Origin: Pseudomonas sp. FP453 | GTDB lineage: Bacteria; Pseudomonadota; Gammaproteobacteria; Pseudomonadales; Pseudomonadaceae | Length of the DNA stretch: 64,000 nucleotides | Assembly: GCF_030687495.1 (NCBI RefSeq) | Contig: NZ_CP117435.1 | Location: 5,460,501 to 5,524,500 of the forward strand | Direction: 5' to 3' | Shown here: positions 38,883 to 47,049 of the stretch, piece by piece | How the letters are laid out: the number at the start of each line of letters is the position of its first letter | Position numbering within the stretch: the stretch's first letter is position 1 | The notes under the pieces: generated by a model | The model's input: the letters and a program-made list of their open reading frames with translations, nothing else | Database searches by the model: none | Told to the model about the DNA's origin: nothing | Translations under genes and position numbers: made by a program

Positions 38883-39410
38883 ATGAGCTACAGCAAGATT
38901 CCGGCTGGCAAAGACCTGCCGAACGACATCTACGTCGCCATCGAGATTCCGGCCAACCACGCGCCGATCAAATACGAAATCGACAAAGACAGCGACTGCC
39001 TGTTCGTTGACCGTTTCATGGCCACCCCGATGTTCTACCCGGCCAACTACGGTTTCATCCCCAACACCCTGGCTGACGACGGTGACCCCCTCGACGTGCT
39101 GGTCGTAACCCCTTACCCGGTTACCCCAGGCTCGGTTATCCGCGCGCGTCCAGTTGGCATCCTGAACATGACCGACGACGGCGGCGGCGATGCCAAAGTC
39201 ATCGCAGTACCCCACGACAAGCTGTCCCAACTGTACGTGGACGTGAAGGAATACACCGACCTGCCGCCACTGCTGCTGGAACAGATCAAGCACTTCTTCG
39301 AGAACTACAAAGACCTCGAAAAAGGCAAATGGGTGAAGATCGACGGTTGGGGCAACGCAGATGCCGCCCGCGCCGAGATCATGAAGTCGGTTGCCGCCTA
39401 CAAAGGCTGA
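38883..39410 (+). CDS. ppa: Inorganic pyrophosphatase (family I)
   Basis: 175 residues. [11 protein letters not shown] contains the metal-binding aspartates; [17 protein letters not shown] and [17 protein letters not shown] are family stretches. It hydrolyses pyrophosphate and drives biosynthetic reactions. GGGGGC precedes the ATG. A clear terminator follows at 39437-39467. Confidence 0.97.
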   Translation: MSYSKIPAGKDLPNDIYVAIEIPANHAPIKYEIDKDSDCLFVDRFMATPMFYPANYGFIPNTLADDGDPLDVLVVTPYPVTPGSVIRARPVGILNMTDDGGGDAKVIAVPHDKLSQLYVDVKEYTDLPPLLLEQIKHFFENYKDLEKGKWVKIDGWGNADAARAEIMKSVAAYKG

Positions 39411-39436
39411 TCACCGCGCCTCATGGCGACTGCAAT

Positions 39437-39467
39437 AAAAAAAGCCCCGACTATTCGGGGCTTTTTT
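39437..39467 (+). terminator. Rho-independent terminator of ppa
   Basis: AAAAAAGCCCCGA, loop CTAT, then TCGGGGCTTTTTT: a perfect stem with a T run on both strands, so it can work in either direction. Confidence 0.92.
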
Positions 39468-39479
39468 GTGCTCGGCATT

Positions 39480-39623
39480 AAACGCAGAGTTCAACGAAAA
39501 GCAACTAACGTTTAACAATAAAAGAAAATTGAAAAAACAAACTACAACTAAGCAAAAGCCTACACGCGCAAATCAACGCATGGTTTATTTGATTTGTTTC
39601 CCCCGCCAGTAAACTCTGCGTTT
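39480..39623 (+). promoter_or_regulatory. Repressor upstream region with an inverted 12-bp operator pair
   Basis: AAACGCAGAGTT at 39480-39491 and AAACTCTGCGTTT at 39611-39623 are inverted copies 120 bp apart; the second abuts the ATG of the repressor. The stretch between them is AT-rich and free of genes. Binding of the repressor to both sites, with looping or blocked translation, is an inference. Confidence 0.5.
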
Positions 39624-40397
39624 ATGAATACATCAGGTGATCGTTTAAAAGCGCTGTTACGGGAAGTTCATCTTTCCGCGTCCGACTTCGCCAAGAACCG
39701 CGGCGTCACGCCTCAACACGTGAACAACTGGTTCAAGCGCGGCGTCCCCATGGGCCGACTCAACGAGATCGCAGAACTGCTGTGCGTCTCCAGTCGCTGG
39801 CTGAACACCGGCCTTGGCCCCAAACACCCACCGGCCAACTTTCTGTTGGACGGGCCCACTGCAAGGAATGCACTGCCCACCCGCGAAGACAGCGGCAAAT
39901 ACCTCACAGGCCCAGCCTGCGCCCCGGAAAAAATCGACGTGGAGATCCCCCTCCACCCCACCTTCACCTCCACCGAGCGCATCCGCGTCTCCCTGCACAC
40001 CCTCGAAGCACTCAGCGTAAACCCCGACCGCGCAATCGGCGCCTACATGGCCGACAACAGCATGATCGACATCATCCAGCAAGGCGCCACCCTCGCCATC
40101 GACAGCGGCCGCACGCAAATCGTCGACGGCGAAATCTACGCCGTCGAACACGACGGCATGCTGCGCATCAAATACCTCTACAACCGCCCCGGCGGCGGCC
40201 TGCGCATGCGCAGCCACAACGCCGGCGAACATCCCGACGAATACCTCACCTACGAGCAACGTTTCGAACAGAGTGTGAAGATCGTCGGTTGGGTGTTCTG
40301 GTGGTCCACGCTAAACAACCGCCGCCCGCCCGTGCCACTGGATGAACACCTGTTGGGCTGGGAAGGCTCTAAATCGGAACCGGAGGTGGGCATTTGA
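39624..40397 (+). CDS. XRE-type repressor with S24 (LexA/CI-like) peptidase domain
   Basis: 257 residues from the ATG at 39624. N-terminal helix-turn-helix (SASDFAKNRGVTPQHVNNWFKRGVPMGRLNEIA), a Pro-rich linker, then an S24 domain: Ser in YMADNSMIDII and Lys in MLRIKYLYNR. Such CI/LexA-like proteins cleave themselves when RecA is activated and derepress genes; here the expected GDSM reads DNSM, so self-cleavage is less sure. It lies outside the integrated element but next to its left end, and may be an old phage remnant or a resident regulator. Confidence 0.8.
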   Translation: MNTSGDRLKALLREVHLSASDFAKNRGVTPQHVNNWFKRGVPMGRLNEIAELLCVSSRWLNTGLGPKHPPANFLLDGPTARNALPTREDSGKYLTGPACAPEKIDVEIPLHPTFTSTERIRVSLHTLEALSVNPDRAIGAYMADNSMIDIIQQGATLAIDSGRTQIVDGEIYAVEHDGMLRIKYLYNRPGGGLRMRSHNAGEHPDEYLTYEQRFEQSVKIVGWVFWWSTLNNRRPPVPLDEHLLGWEGSKSEPEVGI

Positions 40398-40576
40398 GGT
40401 GAATGTGGGTATCATGCGCCGCACATTTGGCAGGGGTTGGCTCAAGGCTATTCACCCTGCTCGGCGATGCGGAGGAGTTCCCGCGGATGCCCCTACTATT
40501 CAGCCAGACGCAATGTTGGCTGAGCGATTTGAAGGCTGTTGAGGTTTGTCAAAAACAAGCTGAGGCAGTCAGCGAG
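40398..40576 (+). ncRNA. Structured 3' region or small RNA ending at the integration site
   Basis: About 180 nt without an open frame between the repressor and the terminator. It contains a hairpin TTCAGCCA...TGGCTGAG (about 40499-40524). It could be the long 3' end of the repressor mRNA or a separate small RNA. I recognise no known RNA family. Confidence 0.3.
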
Positions 40577-40600
40577 AAGCCGGCCACAAGCCGGCTTTTT
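40577..40600 (+). terminator. Rho-independent terminator carrying attL
   Basis: AAGCCGGC, loop CACAA, GCCGGCTT, then TTT. The right arm and T run are part of the 20-bp direct repeat, so the element inserted at a terminator and rebuilt it. Confidence 0.85.
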
Positions 40601-40603
40601 AAT
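40584..40603 (+). repeat. attL direct repeat
   Basis: CCACAAGCCGGCTTTTTAAT, identical to the copy at 58550-58569. Confidence 0.85.
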
Positions 40604-40722
40604 TGTCCAAAATAATCCTACCCCATCCGAGAATCCACCTGATAGCTTAGCTATTCCGGGGGTTTCAGGCATTCCCCTGTCCAATGGCGTTCAACGCCAT
40701 TTGACCTCATCCGACGATGAAG

Positions 40723-40744
40723 TGGGGGGACAGGTGGGGGGACA
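40723..40744 (+). repeat. Tandem TGGGGGGACA repeats, probable integrase arm sites (left)
   Basis: Two copies of TGGGGGGACA spaced 12 bp start to start, just upstream of the integrase start. The right end has the same arrangement (58469-58490). Repeats of this kind are common at the ends of P4-type integrase islands. Confidence 0.6.
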
Positions 40745-40767
40745 AAAGGGACGACAGGGGAAATCAA

Positions 40768-41985
40768 ATGGGTAAGCTGAATCCGAAACAAGTCGAAAAC
40801 CTGACCGAACCTGGCACCTATGAAGATGGTGATGGGCTTCGCTTGGTCGTCAAACCTACCGGGCGTAAATCCTGGCTACTTCGCTTCCAGCTGGCGGGCC
40901 GTCGTAGAGAGATGGGGCTGGGCTCATTCCCTGAGGTGAGTCTCAAGAAGGCCAGACAAGATGCCAGTGCTAAACGCACCCAATTGAGTGATGGCGTAGA
41001 CCCATTAGCCGCTCGCGACATAGAGCGCGCAGCTCAACGGGAAGCCCAGCGAGCAAGTGAAGCGAAGCAACTGAAGTTCGAGACCCTCGCAACGGAATAC
41101 CGTGATGCTCACGGCGCGGCGTGGTCGGAGAAGTGGCGTAAAGGGTGGCTGCGTAAGCTGGAGCTGTATGCGTTTGATCACATAGGCAAGCTGTCAGCCG
41201 AAGACATCGGTACTCCCGAAGTACTCAAGGTGCTGCAACCTATCTGGGCCACCAAAACACGAACCGCCGATGAGGTACGTGGGCAAATTGAGCAAGTTTT
41301 GGACGCCGCTAAGGCACGCAACCTGCGAAAGGGTGAGAACCCCGCTCGCTGGCGCGGGCACTTAGACAATCTGTTGAGCCGTGCTGAAAAGAAGAAGGCT
41401 CGGAAGCGCGAGCACTTTGAAGCTTTGCGCTGGCAGGATGTGCCGGATCTGATGATAAAGCTCAGGGCAAACTCCACGCCCCCGTCTTGGGCCGCTCAAC
41501 TGTTGATCATGACCAGCGCACGCGCCCACATGGTTAGGTTCGCTCGTTGGGATGAGTTTGATGTAGAAGCTGGGACTTGGTCGCTGCCAGACGAGCGAAT
41601 GAAGATGCGGGTAGCCTTCGTAATTCCACTTGCTGAGGACGTCGTAAAGCTGGTGAAGAGTATTCCACGAGATGAGGGAAGCGCCTTTCTGTTTCCAGGC
41701 CAGGGCAAGACAGGGGTCATGCACGCAAACGCAATACGTACGCTCCTACACAGCATGGAGTATGAACACGTAACACGTCACGGCTTTCGATCCTCGTTTC
41801 GTGACTGGGCCGGTGAGTGCACTCACTACCCACGCGAGGTTTGCGAGATGGCATTGGCGCATGATGAACGCGATCAGACTGAAGGGGCCTATTCGCGCTC
41901 GGACTTCCTTGATAAACGCCGATTGCTGATGAAGGACTGGGCAGCCTTCCTCAATCCAACGTTCAACAGTAATCTCGAAGTCTGA
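40768..41985 (+). CDS. Tyrosine site-specific integrase (P4-like)
   Basis: 405 residues from the ATG at 40768 (AGGGGA ahead). N-terminal arm-binding DUF4102 domain (KPTGRKSWLLRFQLAGRRREMGLG), core-binding part about 100-200, catalytic domain about 220-395. Catalytic residues by pattern: Arg252 (SARAHMVRFARW), His338 and Arg341 (RHGFRSSFRDW), His365 (LAHDE) and Tyr375 (GAYSRSD). It faces into the element from attL, the usual position. Confidence 0.93.
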   Translation: MGKLNPKQVENLTEPGTYEDGDGLRLVVKPTGRKSWLLRFQLAGRRREMGLGSFPEVSLKKARQDASAKRTQLSDGVDPLAARDIERAAQREAQRASEAKQLKFETLATEYRDAHGAAWSEKWRKGWLRKLELYAFDHIGKLSAEDIGTPEVLKVLQPIWATKTRTADEVRGQIEQVLDAAKARNLRKGENPARWRGHLDNLLSRAEKKKARKREHFEALRWQDVPDLMIKLRANSTPPSWAAQLLIMTSARAHMVRFARWDEFDVEAGTWSLPDERMKMRVAFVIPLAEDVVKLVKSIPRDEGSAFLFPGQGKTGVMHANAIRTLLHSMEYEHVTRHGFRSSFRDWAGECTHYPREVCEMALAHDERDQTEGAYSRSDFLDKRRLLMKDWAAFLNPTFNSNLEV

Positions 41986-42023
41986 ATACCTAGTATATCA
42001 AGCCGCACCTTCAAGGAGTCGAC

Positions 42024-42683
42024 ATGACCAATTCATCGCAACATCAAGCTCAAGCCTTGCATGAGCTTGAGCAACTAAAAGAAGAGCTACAGGCTAACTG
42101 GAATAGCGAAAGGCTCAGGATAGAAGAGTCATTGTGCTACCTTATAACACACTCTGTTGGCGAAGATTATAACCACATCAAAAATAGCATAGAAGCCCAA
42201 GTAAAAACGGGAGAGACGTGCAAAGATCAGAAGACGTCTCAATGGGTGATGAGTGAGTTCGACTCGCAAACCCACCCCGCGCGAGAATACACCCTAATCG
42301 CACTCACCTACCTCCTCCTATTTGACTTTGAATGTAAAAATGGATCCATCGCTAGCGCTTCGAAACTTATCTGTCATGCTAGCCACTTCGAGGGATATGC
42401 CAGTGGAGTGACACTTCCTCGAATTAATGGAGGGGCCCGAGGACGTTCAAAGAACAGCCAAAAAAACCAGAACAAGATAGCAGTTTTAATTAGCTCGCTT
42501 CGGCCGACGGAAGGCTGGAGAAAAGAGCGAGACGCTGCAAACTGTATTTATGAGGAAGCTGTAAAACTAAATAAAAATTCAAGCATGAATCTCACCCCCT
42601 CCCAACTTACTAACCTGATGACGAAATGGATGAAGGAAGAAGGCTCCGTATGCCGAGCGGCCTTTCTGGGCACTAGTGAATAG
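42024..42683 (+). CDS. Unrecognised element protein
   Basis: 219 residues, ATG preceded by AAGGAG. The N-terminus is a helical, Gln/Glu-rich stretch (HQAQALHELEQLKEELQ); later there is a basic patch (GGARGRSKNSQKNQNK). No family recognised. It follows the integrase by 38 nt on the same strand, so it may be co-expressed with it; a role in excision or replication is only a guess. Converges with the Rep gene. Confidence 0.6.
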   Translation: MTNSSQHQAQALHELEQLKEELQANWNSERLRIEESLCYLITHSVGEDYNHIKNSIEAQVKTGETCKDQKTSQWVMSEFDSQTHPAREYTLIALTYLLLFDFECKNGSIASASKLICHASHFEGYASGVTLPRINGGARGRSKNSQKNQNKIAVLISSLRPTEGWRKERDAANCIYEEAVKLNKNSSMNLTPSQLTNLMTKWMKEEGSVCRAAFLGTSE

Positions 42684-42684
42684 G

Positions 42685-43770
42685 TTATTCACTTGGTAAC
42701 GCCTCAGGCTGCTTTCTGGGCCTACCTCGTTTTGTTTCCTTGGGAGATACCCGCCCTCCTTTCCCGAAGCACCTACCGCCGTCAGGTGCGATCATCCGGA
42801 TGAAGTAATCCGGCTTGGTCAGATACGCCGCCACAAGGTTTAGCCCAGCCCTTAGACCGGCCTGATGGTGGCTAATCATGCCAACCCCTAAGATCCCTTT
42901 CTTTTCAAGCGCCGCTTTGTTCTTGTTGCAGTTATAATAAATTCCTTTCCCTTCAGTCACCATCTCTACCCAGTATTCCCCCAGAAGCTTGGCAATGACG
43001 ATATCCTCTCGATGATCAGTTCCATTCAAAAACAACAAACAGTGATAATGGTAGGACTTATCAAGACCATATTCCAGTTTCCAAGCATACCCTACAACAC
43101 CCGGTGACTTAGGGCTCCTGAGATACTTCATTAAGGCTTCGCGATGCCTCCTGGCTTCGGCATGGGTGATAGCGGTTTCTCCTCGAGGAAAGCAGTACTG
43201 GCTGCGATAGGTGAAATCGATACGAATCACTAGCATCCTAGCGTAACGCACAAACAGCGACTCAATATATCCAACTAGGCTTTTATAATTCTTATTGGCA
43301 GACCGGCTAAACCCTTTCAGATTAGTTTGAAACTCCACCCCACGAATTTCCTGCTTAACCTTTTCTATCAAGTCATGGAGCAGGGATAATTCATCAGATT
43401 GAAGCAGCTCAACCTTATATACATCTGTTTTCAGCTCCACTCCAACAAAGTACATCATAAAGACTCTCAACAGCGGATTAAACTCATGACAGGGATAAAC
43501 CTCTTTGATCATCCCAAAATCCACCTTTAGTAAGCTTAGACAGTCCTGCTCCAACACTCTGACCCTCTTCTGCTTAGACATCGCCGTCGTGCGAGGCAGA
43601 AACAACCCCTTCTCACAGGCCTTCAGACGCAACATTACGTTCACAATTGAACGGATATCACTCGCCAATAACGCTTGATCGGTATACTGCTCAACCGTCT
43701 CACCGTTGATGTCCGCATACATGTACGACTCATGTTCAAAATAGAACTCTATCTCTTCTTCAAACCTCAT
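42685..43770 (-). CDS. Replication-initiation-like protein (YagK/YfjJ, inovirus Gp2 type)
   Basis: 361 residues. The C-terminal half matches the YagK/YfjJ-type domain: LVIRIDFTYRS, then KLEYGLDKSYHYHCLLFLNG with the HYH triad at 241-243, as in HUH nucleases, and a Lys/Arg-rich tail. Such proteins occur in phage satellites, cryptic prophages and filamentous phages and are taken as rolling-circle-type initiators. The upstream region has an inverted repeat (43868-43896) that could be the origin. Family by pattern, activity inferred. Confidence 0.7.
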   Translation of the reverse strand: MRFEEEIEFYFEHESYMYADINGETVEQYTDQALLASDIRSIVNVMLRLKACEKGLFLPRTTAMSKQKRVRVLEQDCLSLLKVDFGMIKEVYPCHEFNPLLRVFMMYFVGVELKTDVYKVELLQSDELSLLHDLIEKVKQEIRGVEFQTNLKGFSRSANKNYKSLVGYIESLFVRYARMLVIRIDFTYRSQYCFPRGETAITHAEARRHREALMKYLRSPKSPGVVGYAWKLEYGLDKSYHYHCLLFLNGTDHREDIVIAKLLGEYWVEMVTEGKGIYYNCNKNKAALEKKGILGVGMISHHQAGLRAGLNLVAAYLTKPDYFIRMIAPDGGRCFGKGGRVSPKETKRGRPRKQPEALPSE

Positions 43771-44071
43771 GCACTCACCTTATATTGACAGGCACTCTAA
43801 TCATTCCTCACATAGAGCACTCAACTAACGTTAAGTCACTACCGCACCCATCGACGCATACTGCCTATGCACACCTATGCTCTATCACGGTGTGCATGGG
43901 AGATGGATATCAGGTATAGATATTAAATATAGACACTAGAGTTACTAGATACTATTCTAGATATAACATAGATACCAATATTCAAACTCTCTGCTTGCCC
44001 CGGCCAACCCAACGAATTAGATAAACAACAGCACCGCACGCTGGAGATATGACCCAATAGAAAAATGAAAG
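43771..44071. other. Gene-free, AT-rich region upstream of Rep; candidate origin
   Basis: Contains TGCACACC (43868-43875) and its complement GGTGTGCA (43889-43896) around a 13-nt loop, then about 80 bp made nearly only of A and T with TAGATA/TATCTA-like words. This is what an origin for a HUH initiator looks like. It also must hold the rep promoter. Confidence 0.45.
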
Positions 44072-44323
44072 TTAGTGCTTGTGGTTGCTCGAATTAGAAC
44101 CATTATAAGAAACGCTGACGCATCGCTGTAGCCAAGCGCTTACATCTTCCTCCAGCCACCCCACAGCAAAGCTGCCCAATTTAAAAGGCTTAGGGAACGT
44201 TGCGTCATATCGCGAAGATCTTGGGTTGATCCGATCATAAATAGTTGATCGTGACAGCCCCACCCTAACTGAAAGCTGCTTGAGTCTGATAACACTAGGA
44301 TGTACTGCCGAATCTCGCTGCAT
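44072..44323 (-). CDS. AlpA-like helix-turn-helix regulator
   Basis: 83 residues. IRLKQLSVRVGLSRSTIYDRIN followed by FPKPFKLGSFAVGWLEEDVSAWLQ is the AlpA/excisionase-type winged helix. In P4-like elements AlpA proteins switch on the integrase or act as excisionase. The repeats at 44507-44561 may be its operators. Confidence 0.85.
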   Translation of the reverse strand: MQRDSAVHPSVIRLKQLSVRVGLSRSTIYDRINPRSSRYDATFPKPFKLGSFAVGWLEEDVSAWLQRCVSVSYNGSNSSNHKH

Positions 44324-44506
44324 GGTAGGTACCCTCGGGTTTCAATGAGCCCCAACGGTAAAAGATCTTCTTCCCGCGTTCACTCGACTTAGCACCCAGT
44401 AAAAAATTCCCAGGTGCTAAACCAGATTTCAATTGACGACCGATCCACTACCGGACTGAGGCATGCACTAGCCTACCTTCCAGTACAGAAAGTTGGTTCC
44501 CAGCTA

Positions 44507-44561
44507 TGAAATGTTAGTTCCCTCGTTTGAAATGTTAGTTCTTTTGTCAGAGAGAACTAAC
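44507..44561 (+). promoter_or_regulatory. Operator-like repeat array
   Basis: TGAAATGTTAGTTC occurs at 44507-44520 and 44528-44541, exactly 21 bp (two helical turns) apart, with an inverted half-site GAACTAAC at 44554-44561. It lies in the 350-nt gap between the AlpA-like gene and the gene at 44674. The rest of that gap shows nothing. Confidence 0.5.
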
Positions 44562-44673
44562 TTCGGCCCTCTTCGTGGACACCAAGAATCAATTCGAAAC
44601 AATTTTAATCATACATAACACTTGAGCAACGACAATATCCTTGACACCGATAATTATTTAGAGGTCTGAAAAA

Positions 44674-45051
44674 ATGATTGAATGCCCAAGCTGCGGGTCA
44701 TCAGCCGTCGCACAACAAGCTACAGCCAAGAAAGCAGGTGCCGCCATCGGTGGAGTGAGCGGTGTGCTCAAAGGATTATCCGCTACCACAATCGGTGCCA
44801 ATATTATTTTGATCACTGGCAGCCCAACAGGCGGGCTAACCACAGCAGTAGGCCGATTGGCCTCATCCATTATGGCGGCATTCGCAAGCGGCGCAGCCGG
44901 ATGTATCGCGGGAGCGAGGATCGGAGCATTAATTGATCGCAACGTATTCGACTTCTACCGATGCAGTCACTGTAACTGCTCTTTCAAGATGCATTTACCT
45001 GCAACATCCGTGAAGGCGTCACACACAGTCGAAGCAATTCAAGACAACTGA
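44674..45051 (+). CDS. Unrecognised small membrane protein with two CxxC motifs
   Basis: 125 residues. CPSC at the N-terminus and CSHC near the C-terminus could together bind one zinc ion. Between them lies a long Gly/Ala-rich hydrophobic stretch (about 20-88) with glycine-zipper spacing. No family recognised. Expression probably depends on the operator array just upstream. Confidence 0.6.
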   Translation: MIECPSCGSSAVAQQATAKKAGAAIGGVSGVLKGLSATTIGANIILITGSPTGGLTTAVGRLASSIMAAFASGAAGCIAGARIGALIDRNVFDFYRCSHCNCSFKMHLPATSVKASHTVEAIQDN

Positions 45052-45130
45052 TATTCATCTCGCTTACATATTACGCACCGCTGATATCCCAGCAGCGTTG
45101 GCGCTCGCCTGTCAAACAAGGAAAAACCTA

Positions 45131-46099
45131 ATGGCACATCTAATCGAACACATGGCTTATGTCGGTGAAACGCCATGGCATGAACTCGGCTCCGCACTTT
45201 CACCCAAGCAACCTATTGAGGTCTGGCAGAAAGAAGCCGGTATGAACTGGCGCATAGAAGACAGTCCCGTCCATTTCAAGGCCAACACGGTAGGTAACCT
45301 GGGATCAATTTATACATTCCCAGAACAGAAGGTTCTTTACCGCTCTGACACCAAAGCAGCGCTTTCAGTAGTCTCACAGCGCTACCAAATAGTGCAGCCT
45401 CGCGATGTGCTCGAATTTTACCGCGACCTCACTGAGGTCTCCGGGTATGAGCTGGAAACTGCGGGAGTGTTGAAAGGAGGTCGTAAGTTCTGGGCGTTGG
45501 CGCGGACAGGGCAGACCGCAGCGTTGGCGGGTAATGATGAAGTGAATGGTTATTTGCTACTGGCAACCTCGTGCGACGGAACGTTAGCTACCACCGCCAC
45601 ACCCACCACCGTTCGAGTCGTCTGCAACAACACACTGACTATTGCCCTGGATGGGGCAAGCCGCGCTATCAAGGTTCCGCACAGTACTCGGTTTGATCCA
45701 CAGGCGGTAAAGAAGCAGCTGGGTATCGCGGTATCACAGTGGGACGAATTCATGCATCGAATGCACATGCTTGCAGAGCGCAGGGTGCAGTGGCCGGAAG
45801 CGATGAGTTTCTTCCTCAGCGTGCTGTGCGACACCCCTGCTAACAGCCCCATTCCTGAAGTACTACCGAACGAAAGAGCACTACGAAAAGTACAAAGCCT
45901 GTATGAAGGACAAGGCCGAGGCTCAACCTTGCAGTCTGCTAAAGGCACCGCATGGGGACTGCTCAACGCCGTGACCGAATATGTCGATCACGAGCGGCGG
46001 GCAAGGAGCTCTGAGTACCGGATGGACTCGGCATGGTTTGGACAAGGTGCAGTCATTAAGCAGAGGGCACTGGATGCGGCTCTACGCCTCGCGGCCTGA
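45131..46099 (+). CDS. DUF932 (phage/plasmid-like) protein
   Basis: 322 residues from the ATG at 45131 (MAHLIEHMAYVGETPWHELG). The start and the stretches ALSVVSQRYQIVQPRDVLEFYRDL and TTVRVVCNNTLTIAL define DUF932/TIGR03299. These proteins are common on plasmids, phages and islands; their function is not established. Confidence 0.88.
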   Translation: MAHLIEHMAYVGETPWHELGSALSPKQPIEVWQKEAGMNWRIEDSPVHFKANTVGNLGSIYTFPEQKVLYRSDTKAALSVVSQRYQIVQPRDVLEFYRDLTEVSGYELETAGVLKGGRKFWALARTGQTAALAGNDEVNGYLLLATSCDGTLATTATPTTVRVVCNNTLTIALDGASRAIKVPHSTRFDPQAVKKQLGIAVSQWDEFMHRMHMLAERRVQWPEAMSFFLSVLCDTPANSPIPEVLPNERALRKVQSLYEGQGRGSTLQSAKGTAWGLLNAVTEYVDHERRARSSEYRMDSAWFGQGAVIKQRALDAALRLAA

Positions 46100-46267
46100 A
46101 CCGTTTCGCACACCAAAACCGCCCAGCAAGTGCCTCATGGCTGGGCGCTTTATGCCTTATGGGAACCGTTTAGATCCGGCCTTCCTACCCAACTGAACTA
46201 CGCAAAGAATGGGCAGATCCAGGAATTAAGAACGGCTTACGCAAACAAACCGCTGATTAATGAACGG

Positions 46268-46513
46268 TCATAGTCCTGCGTCGATGAGCAAATCTGACGG
46301 TTTGCAGTGCAAAGCAGTCGCGATCCGAAGGATATTCAAAAAGGTAACGTTCCTCTCCCCTCGCTCTATTTTCCCCATGTGAGAACGGTCGATCCCGGCA
46401 GCATCCGCCAAGGCTTCTTGCGACAGCGTATGCCCTAGTCTTCGTGCGCGTACCGCCGCACCAAGCTGTACTAGGTCGCCGTCTTTATCGTGAGTCGCAG
46501 AGATTCTTGCCAT
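46268..46513 (-). CDS. XRE-family helix-turn-helix regulator
   Basis: 81 residues, little more than a lambda-repressor-type domain: VRARRLGHTLSQEALADAAGIDRSHMGKIERGERNVTFLNI-like order with the HTH at about 28-48. Probably a repressor of element genes; divergent from 46639. Confidence 0.88.
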   Translation of the reverse strand: MARISATHDKDGDLVQLGAAVRARRLGHTLSQEALADAAGIDRSHMGKIERGERNVTFLNILRIATALHCKPSDLLIDAGL

Positions 46514-46638
46514 GGCGAAAATCGTCGCGCTATGATGCTTTCACGACCACGGTATTTACGACCTTTTTTGACATTTCTGTGACGTAGAGCAGAGCTAGCA
46601 GTGGGCCTTCCTACCACCAATACAGAGAATCCGAAAAT

Positions 46639-46998
46639 ATGTCTCTTTCAACAGTAAATGGATTAAACGAATCTCAAATAGAAACTTTTCTAAAAGCCAA
46701 AAAGTCTTTTGAGGTTATAGGTTTAAGAGGTCAATTCACTAAGAGCGTAGTGATTATCGAAAAAAAGATAGAAAGCCTAGACCTAAAGTGCCGAGTAAAA
46801 GTCGATCTGAAAGGTGCTTTAGCTCAAGGCGGTATATTGGGCACTGTTATTGGAGCGGCTTCTCTCCCCATCGGAGTCGCTTTAGCCGCCGCTGCTACCG
46901 TTGTCAGTACTGGGCATACTCTAGCCACCTACAACCCCGACTACGAAATCATAAAAGACTACGTCAATAAAAAACTAAAAATTATCTATAAAAAATAA
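46639..46998 (+). CDS. Unrecognised small protein with one hydrophobic hairpin
   Basis: 119 residues. The N-terminal 60 are mixed and charged; about 65-95 (GGILGTVIGAASLPIGVALAAA) is a Gly/Ala-rich hydrophobic segment, and the end is Lys-rich. It lacks a signal peptide. AT-rich codon use. Followed 51 nt later by a secreted protein, so the two may form a pair. Confidence 0.55.
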   Translation: MSLSTVNGLNESQIETFLKAKKSFEVIGLRGQFTKSVVIIEKKIESLDLKCRVKVDLKGALAQGGILGTVIGAASLPIGVALAAAATVVSTGHTLATYNPDYEIIKDYVNKKLKIIYKK

Positions 46999-47049
46999 CA
47001 TACGACAGTATTAATTAGCGCGACAGCGCACACTAGAGAGCTTAATAAA

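Noticed and set aside
40398..40583. Possible tRNA gene next to the integrase
   Set aside because: No cloverleaf with acceptor stem and T-loop (GTTCRA) could be formed; the direct repeat lies on a terminator instead.
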